A stretch of 64,000 bases of DNA from Nematostella vectensis (lineage: Eukaryota; Cnidaria; Anthozoa; Actiniaria; Edwardsiidae). The position numbers were made by a program, and so were the translations under genes. The DNA lies in contig NC_064048.1 of NCBI RefSeq assembly GCF_932526225.1, forward strand, positions 4,596,437 to 4,660,436, in the 5' to 3' direction. Shown here in pieces: positions 61,201-64,000 of this stretch; within the stretch, counting starts at the first letter, position 1; each line of letters begins with the position of its first letter. The notes under the pieces were generated by a model. That model was not told where the DNA came from. It ran no database searches and worked only from the letters and a program-made list of their open reading frames with translations.

Positions 61201-62549
61201 ATCGAGTCTTCCCGCCCGACTGACGTTGGATGGCGGGCTCGCCTGGTCAGCAGACTCGTGGCGTATCACGTGACGTGCTTCTCGTTCTGGTATCACGCGT
61301 ACGGAGAGGACGATCATTTCGGTACACTCCAACTTCTCCTCAACACCACTGGGAAGGAGAAGGTTATTTGGACGATTTCGGATAGTCACGGAGACAAGTG
61401 GCGAAAGAAGAGCATCACAATACTAAGCCTCATGCCTTATAGGGTATTTGCACCTATTCCAAATGAGCGTTACAATCCAAAAATCCATGTGTAATGAGCC
61501 TCATGCCTTATAGGGTATTTGCACCTATTCCAAATAAGCGTTACAATCCAAAAATCCATGCGTAATGAGCCTCATGCCTTATAGGGTATTTGCACCTAAT
61601 TCCTAATTCCAAATAAGCATTACAATCCAAAAATCCATGTGTCGTGAGCCTCGTGCCTTGTAGGGTATTTACACCTATTCCAAATGAGAGTTACAATCCA
61701 AAAATCCATGTGTAATGAGCCTCATGCCTTATAGGGTATTTACACCTATTCCAAATGAGCGTTACAATCCAAAAATCCATGTGTAATGAGCCTCATGCCA
61801 TATAGGGTATTTACACCTATTCCAAATAAGCGTTACAATCCGGAAATCCATGTTTCATGAGCCTCGTACCTTTTAAGGTATTTACACCTATTCCAAATAA
61901 GCGTTACAATCCGAAAATCGTACCTTATTACGTTATGGGATCGTGTTAATCACAGACATGCGTAAACGTATTTGATTTGAAAAGCTGTAATGTGATTATG
62001 TCTCTGAATATTACACGGCTTTAATAAACTAAGGCTTAGCCATGCACACCGATAAACCATTGCGGGCTATAACACATGGATTCTCGATAAAAAAATGGCC
62101 GAGAAGCTATTTAACGTTTTTTTTCACGCATTCCCGTCCCTCTGTATCCACCCGTAAACCCACGTACGACTATACGTGTTTATTTTGGCTTGAAATTCGA
62201 CTAAAATAGTCACGTGATCAGTGCAATTTGTGTATTTCGATCTAAGCTGTGTTTCATGGCCAGGCATGGGTTGTATAATCGTCTGGAGGCACGCCTTGCA
62301 CTCGACCACGTTGTACTCGACCGCGATCTCCTAATTCAGCTTTCGAGGAGAGCAATGAGCTTCTCAAATTAATGCTAATATCACACTTGGTAAACATGCA
62401 GATTGAGAGACCTACCTTTCGTGTTTGTCATCAGATAGTCATCCAGGGTATCCGTGGAGACGGTTACCGTAGCGACATCGCCATAGATGACACCACTTTA
62501 AGACCAGGAGCCTGTGATGGCGACTTAAAACCACCCGCGGACGAGAACA
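36961..62549 (+). CDS. Secreted ADAMTS-type metalloprotease with two VHL-beta-like domains and a MAM domain
   Basis: Twenty-two coding exons join in phase (about 989 codons): 36961-37032, 37132-37168, 39616-39959, 48705-48900, 49393-49469, 49837-50041, 51643-51728, 52906-53113, 53771-53922, 54252-54335, 54548-54675, 54764-54783, 55649-55754, 56419-56562, 56884-57016, 57629-57739, 58472-58650, 59158-59221, 59549-59655, 60256-60398, 61187-61443, 62435-62549. Order: signal peptide 1-24, propeptide 37-217, VHL-like domains 224-310 and 324-408, catalytic domain about 423-640 with HETGHTLGMEHD (His567, Glu568, His571, His577) and Met-turn SIMAP, disintegrin-like region to 701, TSP1 about 730-784, MAM about 818-980. 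The start has in-frame stops upstream and a hydrophobic leader. The product should be a secreted zinc endopeptidase of the extracellular matrix. The last exon ends at GT with phase 1, so more exons may follow; reading through gives a stop within 15 bases. Confidence 0.9.
40480..40870. mobile_element. Copies of the CCGATGGAAATGGAT repeat family, facing each other
   Basis: A minus-type core near 40555 and a plus-type core (AGCATCCATTTCCATCGGCG) near 40672, followed by the usual GCCAATGCGATATTTT and TAAATAAAGTATCAAACTTT. This is in intron 3 of the metalloprotease gene. Confidence 0.65.
41267..45414 (-). CDS. Class A (rhodopsin-like) GPCR, probable neuropeptide receptor
   Basis: Three exons join in phase into 352 residues: 45414-45294, 43048-42802 and 41957-41267. 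Exon 1 has an N-glycosylation site (NFT) and most of TM1 (ISLIALVGN). Exon 2 has TM2 ([11 protein letters not shown]), the extracellular Cys before TM3 and the first part of DRYHA. Exon 3 has TM4 to TM7 with CMLPFN in TM6 and NPIIYNF in TM7, then a Cys (FSCGKRG) suited to palmitoylation. A basic third loop ([10 protein letters not shown]) fits G-protein coupling at the plasma membrane. The NPIIYNF and DRYHAIVNP forms suggest a peptide receptor (galanin/allatostatin/NPY-like); the ligand cannot be assigned. The whole gene lies antisense within intron 3 of the metalloprotease gene. Confidence 0.92.
42110..42640 (+). repeat. GAT/GGT trinucleotide array in GPCR intron 2
   Basis: About 530 bp of GATGGT, GATGAT and GGTAAT units with higher-order repeats (GTGGCGATGATGGCAGTGAT twice, 60 bp apart). 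Open frames exist on both strands (Asp/Gly, His/Tyr, Ser/Pro-rich), all because of the repeat. Confidence 0.95.
44970..45293 (-). repeat. Minisatellite of about 60 bp starting at the GPCR exon 1 donor
   Basis: Read on the minus strand, five to six units start at the donor (base 45293). Each begins GTAAG, GTGAG or GTCAG and continues with CTGCACTTCGATACCGTAGA and a GGTACCAC element. The unit next to the exon is the real donor; the others are donor look-alikes. Confidence 0.85.
45415..48704. other. Rest of metalloprotease intron 3; repeat copies only
   Basis: A diverged copy of the dispersed family lies at about 46060-46230 (ATCGGCTGATTTGAGG). The rest is AT-rich with no recognisable exon. A G-tract lies at about 48527-48541 inside an inverted pair (TTGATAGTTTTTCGG-like, about 48446-48580). 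Confidence 0.5.
49393..50041 (+). other. VHL-beta-like domain 1 (exons 5 and 6)
   Basis: Residues about 224-310. The order [17 protein letters not shown], then [18 protein letters not shown], then [11 protein letters not shown], then LSVHITVP follows the VHL beta sandwich (human: strand with FCNRS, IHSYRGHLWLFRDAGT, LLVNQTELFVP, ANITLP). Aligned without gaps from human Tyr98 to Trp117, the residues are Phe254 (Tyr98), Thr267 (Ser111), Tyr268 (Tyr112), His271 (His115) and Trp273 (Trp117); Phe244 sits at Trp88. The PPG turn before the core motif is absent. No alpha domain (elongin C box) follows. Exons are phase 1-0 and 0-1. Confidence 0.8.
49570..49820 (+). mobile_element. Copy of the CCGATGGAAATGGAT repeat family
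   Basis: GCCGCCATTCTGTCATCCTA, then AGCATCCATTTCCATCGGCT, then GCCAATGCGATATTTT, as in the copy near 63415. It is in intron 5. Confidence 0.7.
50526..50952 (+). mobile_element. Full-length MITE with GCCTCGAACGTCTC ends
   Basis: The perfect 14-bp core of the terminal inverted repeats lies at 50534-50547 and 50931-50944, with GGCCGGCC-containing subterminal repeats. It is the complete version of the truncated copy at 26416-26785. It lies in intron 6, between the two VHL-like modules. Confidence 0.85.
51115..51640. repeat. Tandem array of 18-38 bp units running to the exon 7 acceptor
   Basis: Units TACCTGACGCACTTTGTA and AAACATGATGCATTTTGTA alternate, first as a 38-bp higher-order unit and then as a simple 18/19-bp repeat. 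The array decays to the right until the acceptor at 51641-51642. The long minus-strand frames here are artefacts. Confidence 0.95.
51643..53113 (+). other. VHL-beta-like domain 2 (exons 7 and 8)
   Basis: Residues about 324-408. [20 protein letters not shown], then [20 protein letters not shown], then [10 protein letters not shown], then LTVLVTIP. This is the better VHL match: it keeps L-x-PG-x(4)-I-x-T/S-Y-x-GH-x-W. Pocket equivalents are Tyr342 (Trp88), Phe352 (Tyr98), Thr365 (Ser111), Tyr366 (Tyr112), His369 (His115) and Trp371 (Trp117). The intron falls at the same place as in domain 1 (between Val-Gln and Leu-Tyr-Tyr-Ile) and in the same phase. Confidence 0.85.
53215..53700 (+). repeat. 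30-bp minisatellite, about 16 copies
   Basis: Unit GGTCCGCCCCTCTTATTCCC followed by CAGGGGCAAT. The 30-bp length keeps all frames open, which creates a spurious Arg/Pro/Ser repeat protein. It lies in intron 8, ending about 70 bp before exon 9. Units are contiguous, so this is not a CRISPR array. Confidence 0.95.
54816..55560 (+). repeat. TCA trinucleotide microsatellite with a CAG run
   Basis: Long (TCA)n blocks with a run of about nine CAG at 55216-55242, filling most of intron 12 and starting about 30 bp after the micro-exon donor. Confidence 0.95.
55755..56330 (+). repeat. Degenerate repeat built on TCAGTATGTCACACAACGC
   Basis: Units of roughly 90 bp combine CTGTCACGTACGTCATTTTG and CATCAGTATGTCACACAACG. 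The first TCAGTATGTCACACAACGC lies only 20 bases after the exon 13 donor. Confidence 0.85.
56586..56652 (+). pseudogene. Decayed tandem copy of the exon 14 tail
   Basis: It repeats 56499-56565 (CGATCCAAGTTTGACCG, TTTTACTGGTCGCCTTG, AACTATGAG) with several substitutions and a small insertion. It codes KFDRFYWSP in the parent. The copy has a TGA in the parental frame, and its donor no longer reads GTAAGA. Confidence 0.85.
57430..57610 (-). mobile_element. Copy of the CCGATGGAAATGGAT repeat family
   Basis: GCCGATGGAAATGGATGCTT at about 57529, then GGCGGCGTGATTAGCC, ending about 20 bp before the exon 16 acceptor. Confidence 0.65.
57629..59655 (+). other. Disintegrin-like, TSP1 and residual cysteine-rich exons 16 to 19
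   Basis: Exon 16 continues the disintegrin-like region ([26 protein letters not shown]). Exon 17 has a Pro/Thr linker and the TSP1 core [19 protein letters not shown], which exon 18 completes. Exon 19 reads [15 protein letters not shown], similar to the opening of the ADAMTS cysteine-rich domain (F-x-x-x-Q-C), but the domain stops there and the MAM follows. Confidence 0.8.
60430..60449 (+). repeat. Poly-C tract (about 20 bases)
   Basis: A C homopolymer 30 bases after the exon 20 donor. Confidence 0.85.
61426..61920 (+). repeat. 71-bp tandem repeat containing the exon 21 end and its donor, seven copies
   Basis: AGCCTCATGCCTTATAGGGT starts at 61426, 61497, 61568, 61647, 61718, 61789 and 61860. 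Copy 1 straddles the exon 21 end (61443). Copies 2, 3, 5 and 6 keep TATAGG|GTATTT; copies 4 and 7 are diverged. Alternative donors in the array would add sequence to the MAM domain or introduce stops (TGA after each unit). Confidence 0.95.
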
Positions 62550-63046
62550 GTGAGTATAAAGTGTAACCCGCTCCCCTTAAAGTTTTCTAATTGTTGAGAC
62601 CCTGCAACTCAGAGATGCAATCTGTAATTGCAGGTGATGCCAATTATATCAAGTTACTGTCATTTTAAATATTCTGCGAATTCTCGCCAACAATTTCCAA
62701 CAGCTCCATCGCTTTCTAGCTCCTGTTATTCAAACACAAATTACATTTGGTGCTTTTGATTGGTCAGCGCCTAACGGAGACCAGTATAGTGTTGGTAAAT
62801 TAAAACCCTTCAATGATTTTGAATGACGACTGCAAGCTGCTACTGCTGTTGGAAATCTTCGGCGAAAGTTTGCAGAGTATTTTAAACCGCAGTAACCATA
62901 GCCAAGTCGTTTATTGACACTTTTATTGTAATGGATTGACCCTTTATTAGAGTATTTAAACTCTATAAGTCGGCACCAGCTTTCCTTGCGCTAGATTGCA
63001 TGCATTGACTTCGAAAAAAAAAAACGATAATAAATAGATGAACAGT

Positions 63047-63207
63047 GCCGTAGCAGGCCTCGAAATATTGGGGGGAGGCACAATACAGAAACATGACGAA
63101 AAAATTTGGGGGCACAGACACGCCCCTTATGGTCATTTCCTTATAATTTTTGAAAATATTGGGGAAGGGGGGGCACGTGCCCGCAGTGCCCCACCCCCTG
63201 CTACGGC
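63047..63207. mobile_element. Short MITE with GCCGTAGCAGG ends
   Basis: Perfect 11-bp terminal inverted repeats at 63047-63057 and 63197-63207, G-rich inside. It is similar in style to the elements at 29596 and 32834. Confidence 0.75.
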
Positions 63208-63399
63208 CCTGATGAATAAATACAAAAGTGTGACCACTGGTAGTTTGAGAAACAATGGTCCTTCTTCCTTGTCGAGAAACCCTTTTCGGGACAACTGACA
63301 TCTGATTTGGTTTCCAATTTGAGTCGAAATCCATCCCAATAATAATCTAGCCAAAATTCTTTCCGAATGCTGTAAGCAAATAACGCTAAAAAACGCACT

Positions 63400-63590
63400 T
63401 AAACAGCCTCTGCCAGCCGCCATTTTGTCATCCTAGCAAAGTACCAAGTGCGAAAAAGCATCCATTTCCATCGGCTGATTTGTGGAAGTCAATGCGATAT
63501 TTTTTCACTGAATTTGGTAAATAAACTATTAAACTTTATTTTTAGATAGTTATTTCGAGATTTTAGCGCTATATCAATGTACATTCCATA
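63400..63590 (+). mobile_element. Copy of the CCGATGGAAATGGAT repeat family
   Basis: GCCGCCATTTTGTCATCCTA, then AAGCATCCATTTCCATCGGC, then TGCGATATTTT and TAAATAAACTATTAAACTTT. It is the clearest copy in the window. Confidence 0.7.
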
Positions 63591-64000
63591 TTAAAGCCGC
63601 ATTGTCACCAGTTTACTTCCGGAGGTCCGACGAAAACCTCAACCGTTAAAAGACAAAAGAATCTGTTAGAATCCGATATATTTAACAGGCCATCCGCTCT
63701 AAATTATCGATCACATCCTAAAAGAAACTTCCAATAGACATACTGCTTTCAATATTTTGAAATATTTTTCGCGTTTTCCGTTAAAAATCATCGGAAATTG
63801 TTACGTAATAGATCGCAAGTAAACTGGTGACAATGAGGCTTTAAATGTAAACAATAACAAAGGTGTGGCTGACAAGGGCTTTTAAGACAACACAAAAAGC
63901 ATTTCAACTGGCCGTAAAAAAATATCGAGCAGGTGAAAAGATTCATCTTGACCAAAAATCTATATCGCAGAGATTCCAATGCCTCCGTGTATGATGTATT

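Larger units (their letters stand above)
60256..62549 (+). other. MAM domain exons 20 to 22
   Basis: [18 protein letters not shown], then [20 protein letters not shown], then [20 protein letters not shown], then KWRKKSITI, then [14 protein letters not shown] and GAC are the MAM landmarks in order with the four Cys. The exon 20 acceptor is taken as TAAG|CTTGGAC (60255), because only that choice keeps frame with the exon 19 donor AAGT|GTAAGC. MAM domains mediate adhesion or substrate docking; none occurs in vertebrate ADAMTS proteins as I recall. Confidence 0.85.
62565..64000. other. Downstream region: two MITE copies, no exon recognised
   Basis: If the metalloprotease gene continues, its next exon is not visible here. 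The stretch contains the elements at 63047-63207 and 63400-63590. Confidence 0.5.

Overview
This is a window of intron-rich, AT-biased animal nuclear DNA packed with MITEs and minisatellites. The gene content and repeat style suggest a cnidarian, most likely an anthozoan such as a sea anemone. That is inference: no species-specific marker is present. Most open frames here are chance or repeat-driven. The real genes were recovered by joining exons across GT/AG splice sites with matching phases.

Layout. 1-2.8 kb: a partial C2H2 zinc-finger exon (+) and a damaged RecQ-like helicase (-). 2.8-10 kb: no gene, several repeats. 10-13 kb: a repeat nest with a tyrosine-recombinase retroelement remnant and a 5'-truncated LINE. 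13.6 kb: an orphan EGF-like exon (-). 14.5-19.2 kb: MITEs, a 142-bp satellite and a near-perfect 565-bp palindrome. 19.2-23.1 kb: a complete five-exon synaptotagmin-like gene (-, 471 aa). 30.8-32.75 kb: a mitochondrial single-stranded DNA-binding protein gene (SSBP1-like, +, first exon not found). 33.9-35.5 kb: a decayed L1/Tx1-like LINE. 36.96-62.55 kb: one large secreted metalloprotease gene (+, 22 coding exons, about 989 aa visible). It contains a complete class A GPCR gene (-, three exons, 352 aa) nested in its third intron.

The standout is the metalloprotease. Its order is signal peptide, ADAMTS-type propeptide, two tandem domains that look like the beta domain of the von Hippel-Lindau protein (VHL), reprolysin-type catalytic domain (HETGHTLGMEHD), disintegrin-like region, one TSP1 repeat, a vestige of the ADAMTS cysteine-rich domain, and a MAM domain. 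Each VHL-like domain is coded by a two-exon module with identical intron positions and 1-0-1 phases, so the pair is a tandem exon duplication. The two polar residues by which human VHL reads hydroxyproline (Ser111 as Thr, and His115) and Trp117 are kept in both copies, in ungapped register. A secreted protease carrying hydroxyproline-reader-like domains would be a new arrangement to my knowledge, and collagen-rich mesoglea would be a natural target. The binding role is inference.

A second recurring pattern is that intronic tandem repeats often begin exactly at a 5' splice site, so copies of the donor are repeated into the intron (20.77-20.89, 45.0-45.29, 56.50-56.65 and 61.43-61.92 kb).
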